64,000 bases of DNA from Methylobacterium sp. J-048 (GCF_022829515.1 NZ_JAKSYL010000077.1:1-64000), one strand, 5' to 3'. Positions 48,473 to 58,065 are shown, counted from the first letter of the stretch. Numbers and translations: made by a program. The notes: generated from the sequence alone by a model not told the origin.

Positions 48473-49306
48473 CTACGGCAGGCCCTTCACGTTCGGCACC
48501 GGGGGGGCCTCCTTCATCAGCGTCACCGTCACCCGGCGGTTGGCCGCGAGGTAGGGGTTGTCGGGAAACATCGGCTCGGTGTCGGCCTTGCCGGAGACCG
48601 AGGCGAACCGGTCGTCCGGCAGCCCCGAGCCGGCCAGAAGCTCCCGCACGCTGATCGCCCGGCCGGCCGACAGCTCCCAGGGGGGCGCGGATGGGCGCTG
48701 GCCCGGCCTTTCGGTGGCGGTGAAGCCCGTGACGGCGATGCGGTTCGGCATCTGGCGCAGGGTCGGGGCGAGCTTCTCCAGCAGGCGCCGGGTGCGCTCG
48801 TTCGGGCGGGTCGAGCCGTCCGGGAACATCGAGCGCCCGTCCTGGTCGACGATCGACAGGTCGAGGCCCTGCTCGGACCGGACGATCACGACGTTCTTCG
48901 ACAGTTCGGCGATGTCCGGCATGTCCTGCAGCGCCTGCCGCAGGGAGGCCGCCGCGAGGCCGAAATTGTCCGGCTCGCCGGTCTCGGTCAGGCCGAATTC
49001 GCTGCTCTGGTCGCGCCGGGGCGGCGTCGTCCGGTCGGTGGCCGTCTCGGGCGGGATATTGCGCAGGTACTTCACGTGGTCGGCGGCCGGCAGGCCCTCG
49101 GATTCGAGGATGCCGGCGAACTTCGATTCCTTGTTCACCCCGAAGGCGTCGCGCATCGAGCCGGCGACCACCTGCATTTTCTTCTGGTCCTGCGTCGAAT
49201 AGGCCGCGACCATCACGAAGAAGCTCATCAGGAGCGCCATCAGGTCGGCGAAGGTCACGAACCAGCCGTGGCCGCCATGCGCGGCGCCGCGCTTCCGTCT
49301 GGCCAT
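48473..49306 (-). CDS. motB: MotB-family stator protein
   Basis: The product is 277 residues. The N-terminus has the single membrane helix with the proton-binding Asp in FADLMALLMSFFVMVAAYST (about residue 21), then a plug/linker and a C-terminal OmpA-like peptidoglycan-binding domain (VDQDGRSMFPDG, VTGFTATE, NRRVTVTLM). It pairs with the MotA-type gene that ends one base upstream. No other flagellar genes are nearby, so this is an additional or isolated stator pair. It could serve flagella or another ion-driven process. Confidence 0.92.
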   Translation of the reverse strand: MARRKRGAAHGGHGWFVTFADLMALLMSFFVMVAAYSTQDQKKMQVVAGSMRDAFGVNKESKFAGILESEGLPAADHVKYLRNIPPETATDRTTPPRRDQSSEFGLTETGEPDNFGLAAASLRQALQDMPDIAELSKNVVIVRSEQGLDLSIVDQDGRSMFPDGSTRPNERTRRLLEKLAPTLRQMPNRIAVTGFTATERPGQRPSAPPWELSAGRAISVRELLAGSGLPDDRFASVSGKADTEPMFPDNPYLAANRRVTVTLMKEAPPVPNVKGLP

Positions 49307-49307
49307 A

Positions 49308-50081
49308 TCAGGCGGCCGATTCCATCAGCGCTTCGCGATGGTTGTGCGGCAGGTAGGCGACCAGCATCTCGCGCACCAGCGTCGGGCTCTTCTGGTCGCG
49401 GATCATCAGGATGCCGTCGATGATCAGGGAGCGGGAGACGTCCTCCTCCTCGAGCTTGACGTGCAGCTTGTCGGCGAGCGGCAGGGTGATCAGGTTGGCG
49501 ATCACGGCGCCGTACAGCGTGGCGAGCAGGGCGGTCGCCATGGCGGGGCCGAGCTTCGACGGGTCGGACATGTTGGCGAACATCGCCACCATGCCGAGGA
49601 TCGTGCCGATCATGCCCCAGGCCGGGGCGCAGTCGCCGTAGGCCCGGTAGACCTTCGAGCCCTCGTCGAGATGCATCAGGAAGTTGTCGCGGTCCCGCTC
49701 CATCGTGTCGCGGATGAAGTCCCGGTCGTAGCCGTCGGCGATGTAGCGGGCTCCTTGAGCCAGGAACGGGTCGGAGATTTCCATGTTCTCCAGCGCCATC
49801 GGGCCGGACTTGCGGACCACGTCGGCGAGCTTGGTGATCTCCTCGATCAGCTCCTGCGGCTTCACCGAGCGCATCATGAAGGCGAAGCGCAGGCCCATCG
49901 GCAGGCCGTGCACGATCACCGAGAACGGGAAGCGGATCATCGTCGCCGCGGTGGCGCCGCCGAACACCACGACCACCGCGTGCTCCGACGCGTAGGCCCC
50001 GAAATGGCCGCCATCGAGGATGATCAGCCCGACCACGACGCCGAGGCCCGAGAGGAGGCCGAGTGCGGTTGCGAGATCCAT
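49308..50081 (-). CDS. motA: MotA/PomA-family stator protein
   Basis: The product is 257 residues from ATG 50081. Four membrane helices: ATALGLLSGLGVVVGLIILDGG, HAVVVVFGGATAATMI, then the pore pair CAPAWGMIGTILGMVAMFAN and MATALLATLYGAVIANLITLPLA. The APAWGMIGTILG motif is the PomA/MotA signature. The cytoplasmic loop has the charged segment for rotor contact. Length and the short first loops are closest to PomA (about 255 residues). It is first of the operon with motB, with one base between them. Confidence 0.93.
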   Translation of the reverse strand: MDLATALGLLSGLGVVVGLIILDGGHFGAYASEHAVVVVFGGATAATMIRFPFSVIVHGLPMGLRFAFMMRSVKPQELIEEITKLADVVRKSGPMALENMEISDPFLAQGARYIADGYDRDFIRDTMERDRDNFLMHLDEGSKVYRAYGDCAPAWGMIGTILGMVAMFANMSDPSKLGPAMATALLATLYGAVIANLITLPLADKLHVKLEEEDVSRSLIIDGILMIRDQKSPTLVREMLVAYLPHNHREALMESAA

Positions 50082-50359
50082 GGCTCTGGGCGCCCGATGC
50101 GAAATCGTAAAAAAGCGGTCCCAGCGGTCGCTTGCGGCCGGGTTATTCACAGCGGTAGGAAATCTTGCTGAATGAACCGTAAAGGCGATGGCTTCGACCC
50201 TGTCGAGGGCCGTCATCGCCCGTTCAGGCGCGCCCCGGCATAAGCCGTGTCGTGTGAGGGGTTTGGCGGCGGGATCAGCGAGATCCGCCCGCCGCAAGGA
50301 CCTTAAGAAGTAGCGCGAGACCCGGACACACGGGCCGCGCCGGGGGTGTCGGAGCTGTC

Positions 50360-52141
50360 GTGATGGTTCGTCTGTACGGGCGGGTCCTGGGTTTCCTGAA
50401 GGCGGAACGGCGGCTGGCCATCGGTCTGGCTGCCACCAACGTCGTGCTGGCGATCGCGGCGTTCGCCGAGCCGCTGCTCATGGGCCGGATCATCGATCAG
50501 CTCACCCACCTCAAGCGCGGCGGCAACGCCATGACCACCATGCTGCCCCTGCTGGCGGCTTGGGTGGCGTTCGGCTTCTTCACCATCGCGGCGGGGGTGT
50601 TCATCGCGCTCCACGCCGACCGGCTGGCCCACCGCAACCGCCTGTCCTCGATGGCGAGCTATTTCGAGCACGTGCTCGACCTGCCGCTCGCCTTCCACTC
50701 GGCCAACCATTCCGGCCGGGTCCTGAAGGCGATGCTGGAGGGCACCAACGGCATGGCCTGGCTGTGGCTCGGCTTCTTCCGCGACCACCTCGTCGCCCTG
50801 GTCTCCCTGGTCGTGCTCCTGCCGATGACCCTGTTCATCAACTGGCAGCTCGGCTCGATCCTGGTCGTGCTGGTGCTGGCCTTCACGGCGCTCACCACCT
50901 TCGTGATGCGCCGGACCGAGACCCTCCAGGGTCAGGTCGAGGCGTTCAATTCCGGCCTCGCCGCCCACGCCTCCGACGCGCTGGGCAACGTCGCGGTGAT
51001 CCAGTCCTTCACCCGCGCCAAGGCCGAGAAGGACGCGATGCGCGGCATCATCACCAACCTGCTCGCCGCGCAGATCCCGGTCCTGTCCTGGTGGGCGCTC
51101 GCCAACGTGGCGACCCGCGCCTCGGCGACCATCACCATGACGGCGATCTTCGTCACCGGCATCTGGCTGTACCAGGCCGGCACCACCACGGTGGGCGAGG
51201 TCGTGGCCTTCATGAGCCTGGCCACCGCCTTCGTGGCGCGCCTCGACCATGTGGTCGGCTTCGTCAACGGCCTGTTCCAGCAGGCGCCCAAGATCGCCGA
51301 GTTCTTCGAGATCTACGACACCGTGCCAGCCGTGGCCGACCGTCCGCATGCCCGGCAGGTCGCCCGGTTCGAGGGCGAGGTCACCTTCGACGAGGTCGCC
51401 TTCTCGTATGACGGCCGGCGCAAGGCGCTGGACGGCGTCTCGTTCTCGGCCCGTCCGGGCGAGACCGTGGCTTTGGTCGGCACCACCGGCTCGGGCAAGT
51501 CGACGACGCTCGGCCTCCTGCACCGCAGCTTCGATCCGGCCTCCGGGTCGATCCGGATCGACGACATCGACGTGCGCGACATCGGCCTCTCGTCCCTGCG
51601 CCACAACATCGGCGTGGTGTTCCAGGAGCCGATGCTGTTCGCCCGCTCGATCCGCGAGAACCTTCAGGTCGGCCGGCCCGACGCCACCGATGCCGAAATG
51701 CTCGACGCCCTGGAGCGGGCCCAGGCCGGTGCCTTCATGGCGCGCCAGCCGGACGGGCTCGACACGGTGATCGGCGAGCGCGGCCGGTCGCTCTCCGGCG
51801 GCGAGCGCCAGAGGCTCTCGATCGCCCGGGCGCTCCTGAAGAACCCGCCGATCCTGATCCTCGACGAGGCGACCTCGGCCCTGGACGCCGCCACCGAGCG
51901 CAAGCTCCAGGGCGCTCTTGAGGCCGTCATGGAGGGGCGCACCACCTTCGTGATCGCCCACCGGCTCGCCACGATCCGCAACGCCGACCGCATCCTGGTC
52001 TTCCACGAGGGCCGGATCGTCGAGGCCGGCACGTTCGACGCGCTGGTCGCCCAGAACGGCCGCTTCGCCGAGCTCGCCCGCGCCCAGTTCATGGCCGCCG
52101 AGGCCGACGAGACCGAGGGTCGCCTGGCCCTGGCAGCGTGA
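50360..52141 (+). CDS. ndvA: ABC exporter, NdvA-like (cyclic beta-glucan exporter type)
   Basis: The product is 593 residues with a fused six-helix membrane domain and an ATPase domain. The first segments ([48 protein letters not shown]) match NdvA/ChvA more closely than MsbA. ATPase motifs: Walker [11 protein letters not shown] near residue 375, Q-loop VVFQEPMLF, signature [16 protein letters not shown], Walker [13 protein letters not shown] and the switch His in AHRLAT. NdvA exports cyclic beta-1,2-glucan in rhizobia. No glucan synthase gene is adjacent, so substrate assignment is only by similarity. Confidence 0.88.
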   Translation: MMVRLYGRVLGFLKAERRLAIGLAATNVVLAIAAFAEPLLMGRIIDQLTHLKRGGNAMTTMLPLLAAWVAFGFFTIAAGVFIALHADRLAHRNRLSSMASYFEHVLDLPLAFHSANHSGRVLKAMLEGTNGMAWLWLGFFRDHLVALVSLVVLLPMTLFINWQLGSILVVLVLAFTALTTFVMRRTETLQGQVEAFNSGLAAHASDALGNVAVIQSFTRAKAEKDAMRGIITNLLAAQIPVLSWWALANVATRASATITMTAIFVTGIWLYQAGTTTVGEVVAFMSLATAFVARLDHVVGFVNGLFQQAPKIAEFFEIYDTVPAVADRPHARQVARFEGEVTFDEVAFSYDGRRKALDGVSFSARPGETVALVGTTGSGKSTTLGLLHRSFDPASGSIRIDDIDVRDIGLSSLRHNIGVVFQEPMLFARSIRENLQVGRPDATDAEMLDALERAQAGAFMARQPDGLDTVIGERGRSLSGGERQRLSIARALLKNPPILILDEATSALDAATERKLQGALEAVMEGRTTFVIAHRLATIRNADRILVFHEGRIVEAGTFDALVAQNGRFAELARAQFMAAEADETEGRLALAA

Positions 52142-52146
52142 GGGAC

Positions 52147-52168
52147 GGGCGCCGGTCCGCCGGCGCCC
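52147..52168 (+). terminator. Hairpin after the exporter gene
   Basis: GGGCGCCGG and CCGGCGCCC form a perfect 9-bp stem with a TCCG loop five bases after the stop. It has AAGGAAG after it and no T run, so it may be a weak or factor-aided terminator. Confidence 0.5.
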
Positions 52169-52291
52169 AAGGAAGTCTCAACCTTTCGGGAGACAAAGTC
52201 TTCCGTAGGCGGTCACCCGCCTCCCGGGAGCCCCGTCCGACCGGGCGGGCCCCTGGGGGCGAACCTGTTCCGGACCTCTGAGTCACAAAAA

Positions 52292-53008
52292 ATGCTGCGT
52301 GAGATCGTCCTCGACACCGAGACCACCGGCACGGAGGCACGCAACGGCGACCGGCTGATCGAGATCGGCGCGGTCGAGCTGCTCAACCACATCCCCACGG
52401 GGCGGACCTTCCACCGCTATTGCAACCCGCAGCGGGCGGTCTCCGAGGGCGCGTTCAACGTCCACGGGCTGTCGGACGCGTTCCTGTCCGACAAGCCGCT
52501 CTTCGCCGGGATCGTGGGCGAGTTGCTGGCCTTCCTGGCCGACGGGCGCCTGGTCATCCACAACGCGCCCTTCGACGTCGGCTTCCTCAACATGGAATAT
52601 GCCCGGCTCGGGGCCAACGCGCCGCCGCCGATCCGGCTGGAGGACGTGGTCGACACCCTGCCGATGGCAAGGCGCAAGCACCCGGGCGCGGCCAACAATC
52701 TCGACGCCCTGTGCAACCGCTACGGCATCGATACCAGCCGGCGCACCAAGCACGGCGCGCTCCTCGACGCGCAGATCCTGGCCGAGGTCTATGTCGAGCT
52801 GCTCGGTGGGAAGCAGACCAGCCTGGGACTCATGGACGCGCAGGCCGGCCCGGCGGTCCAGGCCGTCGTCCAGGCGGCTCCGGTGGCCGCCCGCCCCTAT
52901 CGAAGCCGCCTTACGGATGAGGAGCGAACCCGTCACGACAGCTTCCGCGCGAGCCTCGGTGCAGCGCCGATCTGGGCCGATTACATCGGCGCCGACGACC
53001 CGGCCTGA
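52292..53008 (+). CDS. dnaQ: DNA polymerase III epsilon subunit
   Basis: The product is 238 residues. The 3'-5' proofreading exonuclease motifs are all there: Exo I VLDTETTG (Asp 8, Glu 10), Exo II HNAPFDVGFLN, and the Exo III epsilon form KHGALLDAQ. The C-terminal tail, which binds the polymerase subunit, is short and ends near WADYIG. DnaQ is the proofreader of the replicative polymerase. The gene stands alone here; in some alphaproteobacteria coaE and secB are adjacent, but not in this window. Confidence 0.96.
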   Translation: MLREIVLDTETTGTEARNGDRLIEIGAVELLNHIPTGRTFHRYCNPQRAVSEGAFNVHGLSDAFLSDKPLFAGIVGELLAFLADGRLVIHNAPFDVGFLNMEYARLGANAPPPIRLEDVVDTLPMARRKHPGAANNLDALCNRYGIDTSRRTKHGALLDAQILAEVYVELLGGKQTSLGLMDAQAGPAVQAVVQAAPVAARPYRSRLTDEERTRHDSFRASLGAAPIWADYIGADDPA

Positions 53009-53117
53009 CCGGCCTTGCCGCATCGCACATCGGCCTCTATTGCGTCGCACCATATGCCGATCGTTGCGCCATCCCGGCCGCGGCACGGACGCTGATGTGA
53101 CCAAGCGCGCACCCATC

Positions 53118-54425
53118 ATGGATCCCTTCAGCAAGCTGAAGGCACTGCAGGACGGCGCGCGCAATCAGGCCGCCGGCTCGCCCTTCGCCGACATGATCGA
53201 GGCCACCCGCCTGACCAGCCTCGGCCGCCTGGACGAGGCGACAGCCCTGATCCAGCGCAGCTTCGGCGGCTACACGGCTGCGCCGCCCGCGGAGACGCCG
53301 GCACCCCAGGCTCCGCTCCACCGGCAAGAGGCTCCGCTCGAATCTCCTCGAGACGCCCGGCGAGAAGCCCCGCCGAAGGCCCGAAGCGAGACGCGCGCCG
53401 AGACCGCCCGCAACCCGATCGCCGAGCCGGCGGTGCGCGTCCGCAAGGTGGTCGGCAAGGTCGTGCGCGGCCTCGCGCCGGTGCTGAAGGGGTTCGGCCA
53501 GCCGCGCCGCGCGCCTGCGCAGCCGTCGGCACCCCGGAAACCTCCGGGCGAGAGCCGCTTCGTCGCCCTCAGCCACGCCGAGCCGGCCGGCAGCCGCGAC
53601 TACAAGCTGTTCATCCCGGGCGATCCGGCCAAGCCGGCGCCGCTGATCGTGATGCTGCACGGCTGCATGCAGAACCCGGACGATTTCGCCGCCGGCACCG
53701 GCATGAACGCCCTGGCCGAGCGCGAGGGCTTCTTCGTCGTCTACCCGGCCCAGAGCCGGCAGGCCCATGTCCAGCGCTGCTGGAACTGGTACGAGCCGCG
53801 CGACCAGCGCCGGGAATCCGGCGAGGCGGCGATCATCGCGGGCCTCACCCGGGCCGTGATGGCGGCGCACACGATCGACCCGGCCCGGGTCTACATCGCC
53901 GGCATGTCGGCGGGGGGCGCGGCCGCCCTGAACATCGCCCGGGCCTATCCGGATCTCTACGCCGCGGTGGGCGTGCATTCGGGCCTTGCCGCCGGCTGCG
54001 CCCGCGATCTCGGCTCGGCGCTGATGGCCATGCAGGTCGGGGCGCCGGGTCTCGGCGCCCCAGGTCTCGGCACCGCGGCGTCGTTCGGCGCCTCGTCCGC
54101 CGGGCAGCGCATCCCCACCATCGTGTTCCACGGCGAGGAGGACGGCACCGTCAGCGTGCGCAACGCCGACCAGGTGCTGTCCCAGGCCAACGTCGCCGGC
54201 CTGACCGCCCGGTCCGAGACCTTCGAGGGCCGCGGCCACCCCTTCACCCGCACCCGCTACCGGGACAGGACCGGCCGGGTCGTGGTCGAGGATTGGCGGG
54301 TGCGCGGCGCCGGCCATGCCTGGTCGGGCGGCCGCCCGGAGGGCAGCTACACCGATGCCGACGGCCCGGACGCCTCGCGGGCGATGCTCGACTTCTTCGC
54401 CGAGCACCGGCTCGGGCCGCGGTAA
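53118..54425 (+). CDS. Esterase, PHB depolymerase family (LpqC-like)
   Basis: The product is 435 residues from ATG 53118. Residues 1-145 are a Pro/Ala/Arg-rich N-terminal region with a helical start (MDPFSKLKALQDGARNQ). The alpha/beta-hydrolase follows: VMLHGCMQNPDDFAAGTGMNALAE, the nucleophile elbow GMSAGGAAALN (Ser in G-x-S-x-G), VFHGEEDGTV with the Asp, and GAGHAWSGG with the His. The CMQNPDDFA pattern is typical of the PHB depolymerase family. There is no signal peptide, so a cytosolic role on native PHB granules is possible; the start helix with an MDPF opening resembles phasin-like N-termini (inferred). A tandem GAPGLGAPGLG occurs near residue 310. Confidence 0.85.
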   Translation: MDPFSKLKALQDGARNQAAGSPFADMIEATRLTSLGRLDEATALIQRSFGGYTAAPPAETPAPQAPLHRQEAPLESPRDARREAPPKARSETRAETARNPIAEPAVRVRKVVGKVVRGLAPVLKGFGQPRRAPAQPSAPRKPPGESRFVALSHAEPAGSRDYKLFIPGDPAKPAPLIVMLHGCMQNPDDFAAGTGMNALAEREGFFVVYPAQSRQAHVQRCWNWYEPRDQRRESGEAAIIAGLTRAVMAAHTIDPARVYIAGMSAGGAAALNIARAYPDLYAAVGVHSGLAAGCARDLGSALMAMQVGAPGLGAPGLGTAASFGASSAGQRIPTIVFHGEEDGTVSVRNADQVLSQANVAGLTARSETFEGRGHPFTRTRYRDRTGRVVVEDWRVRGAGHAWSGGRPEGSYTDADGPDASRAMLDFFAEHRLGPR

Positions 54426-54444
54426 ATCGGCGGACGTGGGGCGA

Positions 54445-54512
54445 GCCTGGAGGCTTGCAGGGCGCTGCCCTGCACCAGCAAAAGGTCCCGGACCTTTTGA
54501 AACCGTGACCGG
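54445..54512. repeat. Family C palindromic repeat
   Basis: GCAGGGCGCTGCCCTGCACCAGCAAAAGGTCCCGGACCTTTTGAAACCGTGAC, between the esterase and the HAD gene. The hairpin AAAAGGTCCC/GGACCTTTT has A and T runs on opposite sides and could terminate on either strand. Confidence 0.75.
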
Positions 54513-54520
54513 ATCCATCC

Positions 54521-55402
54521 ATGACCGCACCGATCCCGACCCTCGACGGCCTCGCGCAGGTGGCGGAGAGCTACGACCTGCTCCTCTGCGACGTCTGGGG
54601 CGTGCTGCATGACGGCCAGAAGGCCCATGTCCCGGCCGGCGAGGCGCTGATCCGGTTCCGCGGCCTGCCGGGCGCGCGGCCGCGCCGGGTGGTCCTGGTC
54701 TCGAACGCGCCGCGGCCCGGGGACGGCGTCGGCCGCATCCTCGACCGGTTCGGGGTGCCGCGCGAAGCCTACGACGCGATCCTGACTTCGGGGGACCTGA
54801 CCCGGGAGCTGATCGCCGGACACCCGGGCGCCCGGATCCGGCATCTCGGGCCGGAGCGCGACCTCGGCATCTTCAAGGACCTCGACCTCAGCCTCGTCCC
54901 GGAGGAGGAGGCCGACCTCGTGGTCTGCACCGGCCTGTTCGACGACCGCAGCGAGACCGCCGACGATTACCGCGACGAGCTCACACGCCTCGCGGCCCGG
55001 CGTCTGACGCTGATCTGCGCCAATCCCGACCTCGTGGTCGAGAGCGGCAACCGGCTGATCCCCTGCGCGGGCCTGCTCGCGGCGGCCTATGCCGAGCTCG
55101 GCGGCACCGTGATCTATGCCGGCAAGCCGCACCGCCCGGTCTACGAGGCGGCTTTGGCCAAGGGCGCCGAACTCGGCGGCGCGCCGGTCGACCCGGGCCG
55201 GGTCATGGCGATCGGCGACGCGATCCGCACCGATATCGCCGGCGCCAGCGGCTTCGGCATCGCCAGCCTGCTGGTGGCGCGCGGTATCCACGCCGAGGAA
55301 CTCGGCGTCTCAGCCGAGCATCACCGCCTCGGCGACGTGGCCGAGTGGCTCGGCCGCCAAGCCGTGCATCCGGATGCGGTGATCGAGCGGCTGGTCTGGT
55401 AG
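54521..55402 (+). CDS. HAD-IIA family phosphatase (TIGR01459 type)
   Basis: The product is 293 residues. The HAD nucleophile motif reads LLCDVWGVLHDG (about residues 22-33), motif II VLVSNAPRP, motif III with Lys in YAGKPHRPVYEAAL, and motif IV AIGDAIRTDIAGAS. The CAP is of the C2A type. Members are NagD-like phosphatases of unknown substrate. The alphaproteobacterial subfamily is close to the one annotated TIGR01459. It precedes the hydratase gene by 34 bases. Confidence 0.88.
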   Translation: MTAPIPTLDGLAQVAESYDLLLCDVWGVLHDGQKAHVPAGEALIRFRGLPGARPRRVVLVSNAPRPGDGVGRILDRFGVPREAYDAILTSGDLTRELIAGHPGARIRHLGPERDLGIFKDLDLSLVPEEEADLVVCTGLFDDRSETADDYRDELTRLAARRLTLICANPDLVVESGNRLIPCAGLLAAAYAELGGTVIYAGKPHRPVYEAALAKGAELGGAPVDPGRVMAIGDAIRTDIAGASGFGIASLLVARGIHAEELGVSAEHHRLGDVAEWLGRQAVHPDAVIERLVW

Positions 55403-55436
55403 AGCGTCGGCCTCGGCCGCCATGCTACAACCGGGG

Positions 55437-56261
55437 ATGGCCGATCCCGTCCCCGCCGCCACCCATGCCCGTACCATCCTGGCGGCGCATGAGCATCGCC
55501 GCCAGATCGCGCCCCTGACCGGCTGGGATGCCGGCCTGGACCTGCCCGCCGCCTACCTTGTGGCCGGGGAGGTCCGGCGCCTGCGCGTGGCGAGGGGCGA
55601 GCGACCCGTGGGCCGCAAGATCGGCTTCACCAACACGACGCTCTGGGACGCCTACGGTGTCCACGCGCCGATCTGGGGCCATGTCTACGACACGACCCTG
55701 CACGCGCGCGCCGCCTTGACCGGGCCGGTCCCGCTCACTGCCCTGGTCGAGCCGCGGATCGAGCCGGAGATCGTGTTCGGGCTGGCCCGGGCGCCCAAGC
55801 CCGGCATGGATGAGGCGGCCCTGCTCGGCTGCCTCGCCTGGGTGGCACAGGGGTTCGAGCTGGTGCAATCGCTGTTTCCCGGCTGGCGCTTCGCCGCTCC
55901 CGACACGGTGGCGGCCTTCGGGCTGCACGGCCTGCTGGTGCTGGGCGAGCGGGTGCCGATCGCCCCGGATGCGGCGCAGGGCTGGATCGGCGTGCTGGCG
56001 GACTTCTCCATCGAACTCCTCCGGGACGGCGCGGTCGCCGACCGGGGCAGCGCCCGCAACGTGCTCGGCGGCGGCCCGCTCGCGGCCCTCGGGCACCTGG
56101 TCGATGTGTTGGCTAACGATCCCGGGAGCCCTCCGCTCGCAGCCGGCGAGATCGTGTCCACGGGCACGCTGACCGACGCGCTGCCGGTCGTCTCCGGACA
56201 GGTCTGGACGACCCGGCTGTCCGGCCTGTCCCTGCCGGGTCTCGACCTCGCCCTGGCCTGA
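55437..56261 (+). CDS. 2-keto-4-pentenoate hydratase family protein
   Basis: The product is 274 residues from ATG 55437, or 279 from ATG 55422; neither has a well-spaced Shine-Dalgarno. It is similar to MhpD-like hydratases: AAYLVAGEVRRLRVARGERPVGRKIGFTN at the N-terminus (conserved Lys in GRKIGFT), PRIEPEIVFGLAR with metal-binding Glu pair, and ARNVLGGGPLAALGHLVDVLA near the end. The family hydrates 2-keto-alkenoates or decarboxylates oxo-acids, in aromatic ring breakdown. No degradation genes lie nearby, so the substrate is unclear. Confidence 0.85.
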   Translation: MADPVPAATHARTILAAHEHRRQIAPLTGWDAGLDLPAAYLVAGEVRRLRVARGERPVGRKIGFTNTTLWDAYGVHAPIWGHVYDTTLHARAALTGPVPLTALVEPRIEPEIVFGLARAPKPGMDEAALLGCLAWVAQGFELVQSLFPGWRFAAPDTVAAFGLHGLLVLGERVPIAPDAAQGWIGVLADFSIELLRDGAVADRGSARNVLGGGPLAALGHLVDVLANDPGSPPLAAGEIVSTGTLTDALPVVSGQVWTTRLSGLSLPGLDLALA

Positions 56262-56479
56262 CCGCGCCGGCGGCCGGGAAATCCTGTTCGGTCACCGGAT
56301 TTCGACACAAAGCCGCAGGGTAATTCTGCCAAACCTGCTTAGGGTGCGGGCGAACGGGACCCGGCGAGACGGTCGGCATCCCGCGGCACGCGCTTCGCTT
56401 GGCGCCGCGTGTCGTCACCTGTGTCCGGTCGCGGCTTCGGGCATTGGTGATGGTTAGCCGACATGCCACATGCTGAGCC

Positions 56480-56734
56480 ATGCCTGGACGCACGCGGAGC
56501 CGCTACACGACCTTCCTGGTTTCGGTGACCGCCGAGCGATCCGGCGGCCGCGGCCGGTCGAGTCCGAAATCCGCGCCCTTGGTCTACGCGGTGATGAAGC
56601 CCAATGCCGAGGCGGCGCTGCAGGCGGTCCGCACGCTCACCGAGGCGCCGGTCGCGGTCGCCATCGTGGGCAGCCTGTCCACCCGGGTGTCCAAGGGGCT
56701 CAAGCTGAAGCCCGGCGAGCCGCGCCCGGTGTGA
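56480..56734 (+). CDS. Small conserved-looking hypothetical protein
   Basis: The product is 84 residues, basic. It opens MPGRTRSRYTTFLVSVTAERSGGRGRSSPKS, then YAVMKPNAEAALQAVRTLTEAPVAVAIVGSLSTRVSKGLKLKPGEPRPV. The alternation of strand and helix suggests a small alpha/beta fold. Codon use is normal. It lies in the gap between the hydratase and the convergent regulator operon. I do not recognise a family. Confidence 0.55.
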   Translation: MPGRTRSRYTTFLVSVTAERSGGRGRSSPKSAPLVYAVMKPNAEAALQAVRTLTEAPVAVAIVGSLSTRVSKGLKLKPGEPRPV

Positions 56735-56743
56735 CGCGCCGGC

Positions 56744-57448
56744 TCAATCCACCGCCAGCCGGTAGCCGACGCCGCGCACGGTCTGCAGGAAGACCGGGTT
56801 GGCCGGATCGACCTCGGTCTTGCGGCGCAGGCGGTTGATCTGCACGTCGACGGTGCGTTCCGCGGCGGCTCCTCCGGGGCCGGCGAGCTGCTCGCGCTCG
56901 ACATTGGCGCCTGCGGCCACCGCCAGGATCGTCAGGATCTCGCGTTCCCGCTCGGTGATGCGGATCAGCGCGTCGTCCCGGCGCAATTCGCCCCGGTCGA
57001 TGCGGAACGCGAACGGCCCGAAGGTCACGGTCTCGGCCGCCGCCTCGCGCGGGCCGACGCCGCGCTTGATGATGTTGCTGAGCCGCAGGGTCAGCTCCCG
57101 GGGCTCGAACGGCTTGGGCAGGTAATCGTCCGCCCCGATCTCCAGGCCCATCACCCGGTCGTTGGGGTTGGACCGGGCCGTGAGCATCAGGATCGGCACC
57201 CGGGAGGTCTCGCGGACGCTGCGGGCGTAGTCGAAGCCGTTCTCGCCGGGCATCATCACGTCGAGCACCATCGCGTCGAACACCACGCTCTGGGCCCGGG
57301 CCCGGGCCTCGGCGGCACTCGCCGCCACGGTGACGCGAAAGCCCTGGTCGGTCAGGTAGCGGGCGAGCAATTCGCGCAGGCGCCGGTCGTCATCGACCAC
57401 CAGGACATGCGGCGCCGCGTCCGGCAGCTCGGCCCGGGGCGCGGCCAT
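56744..57448 (-). CDS. OmpR-family response regulator (PetR-like)
   Basis: The product is 234 residues. Receiver domain (about residues 14-125) with VLVVDDDRRL, phospho-accepting Asp in MVLDVMMPGENGF, Thr in LTARSN and Lys in LPKPFEPRE. The winged-helix output domain follows, with LIRITEREREILTIL and ERTVDVQINRLRRKTEVDP and the end VFLQTVRGVGYRLAVD. Its ATG overlaps the stop of the MarR-type gene (TGATG). The pairing of a MarR-like and an OmpR-like gene is that of petP-petR of Rhodobacter, whose role is general growth control. No sensor kinase is adjacent. Confidence 0.9.
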   Translation of the reverse strand: MAAPRAELPDAAPHVLVVDDDRRLRELLARYLTDQGFRVTVAASAAEARARAQSVVFDAMVLDVMMPGENGFDYARSVRETSRVPILMLTARSNPNDRVMGLEIGADDYLPKPFEPRELTLRLSNIIKRGVGPREAAAETVTFGPFAFRIDRGELRRDDALIRITEREREILTILAVAAGANVEREQLAGPGGAAAERTVDVQINRLRRKTEVDPANPVFLQTVRGVGYRLAVD

Positions 57449-58065
57449 CAGGCGCCGCCGGCTCCGCGCCGGGCCATCAGGCGCCGGACCGCCGCCCGGT
57501 CGTCCGGCTCGATCATCGCCATCAGAAAATCCTCCGGGGAGCCCAGCGCGTCCGGGGCGGCGAGCGCCCGGGCGAGGCGGCGGGCCTGGACCCGGGTGAG
57601 GTCGGCGGCCAGCTCCGCGCCGGACGGCGTGCAGTACAGCAGGCGCTGGCGCCGGTCGCTCGGGCCGGTCTTCTGCGCGACGTAGCCCTGGCCGATCAGG
57701 TCCTTCAGCACGCGGTTGAGGCTCTGCTTGGTGATCCGCAGGATGTCGAGCAGCTCCGCGATGGTCAGTCCCGGATAGCGGTCGACGAAGTGCAGCACCC
57801 GGTGATGCGCCCGGCCGAACCCGTAGGCGGCCAGGATCCGGTCGGGATCGCCGACGAAATCCCGGTAGGCGAAGAACAGCAGCTCGATCAGGTCGTCGCT
57901 GCGGAGGACGTGCGCCGGCGCCGCGGCGGCATCGGTCCGGCGGAGCGCGGGCGCCGATGCGGACCCGGCTGCGACGCCGCCGTCGCGGTGTGCCGATGAG
58001 GTCACGGGGGGCAGCGTGTCACGGGGGGACCGTCCGAATGGCAAGAAGGTCAGTCCCGCTGACAT
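57448..58065 (-). CDS. MarR-family transcriptional regulator (PetP-like)
   Basis: The product is 205 residues. The first 50 residues are Ala/Pro/Ser-rich and variable. The winged-helix domain reads LLFFAYRDFVGDPDRILAAYGFGRAHHRVLHFVDRYPGLTIAELLDILRITKQSLNRVLKDLIGQGYVAQK with the wing PSDRRQRLLYCT. The AHHRVL-FVDRYPG segment is characteristic of the PetP group. It lies upstream of and coupled to the response regulator gene, so both are likely co-expressed. GTG or later ATG starts are possible because the N-terminus is unconserved. Confidence 0.88.
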   Translation of the reverse strand: MSAGLTFLPFGRSPRDTLPPVTSSAHRDGGVAAGSASAPALRRTDAAAAPAHVLRSDDLIELLFFAYRDFVGDPDRILAAYGFGRAHHRVLHFVDRYPGLTIAELLDILRITKQSLNRVLKDLIGQGYVAQKTGPSDRRQRLLYCTPSGAELAADLTRVQARRLARALAAPDALGSPEDFLMAMIEPDDRAAVRRLMARRGAGGA

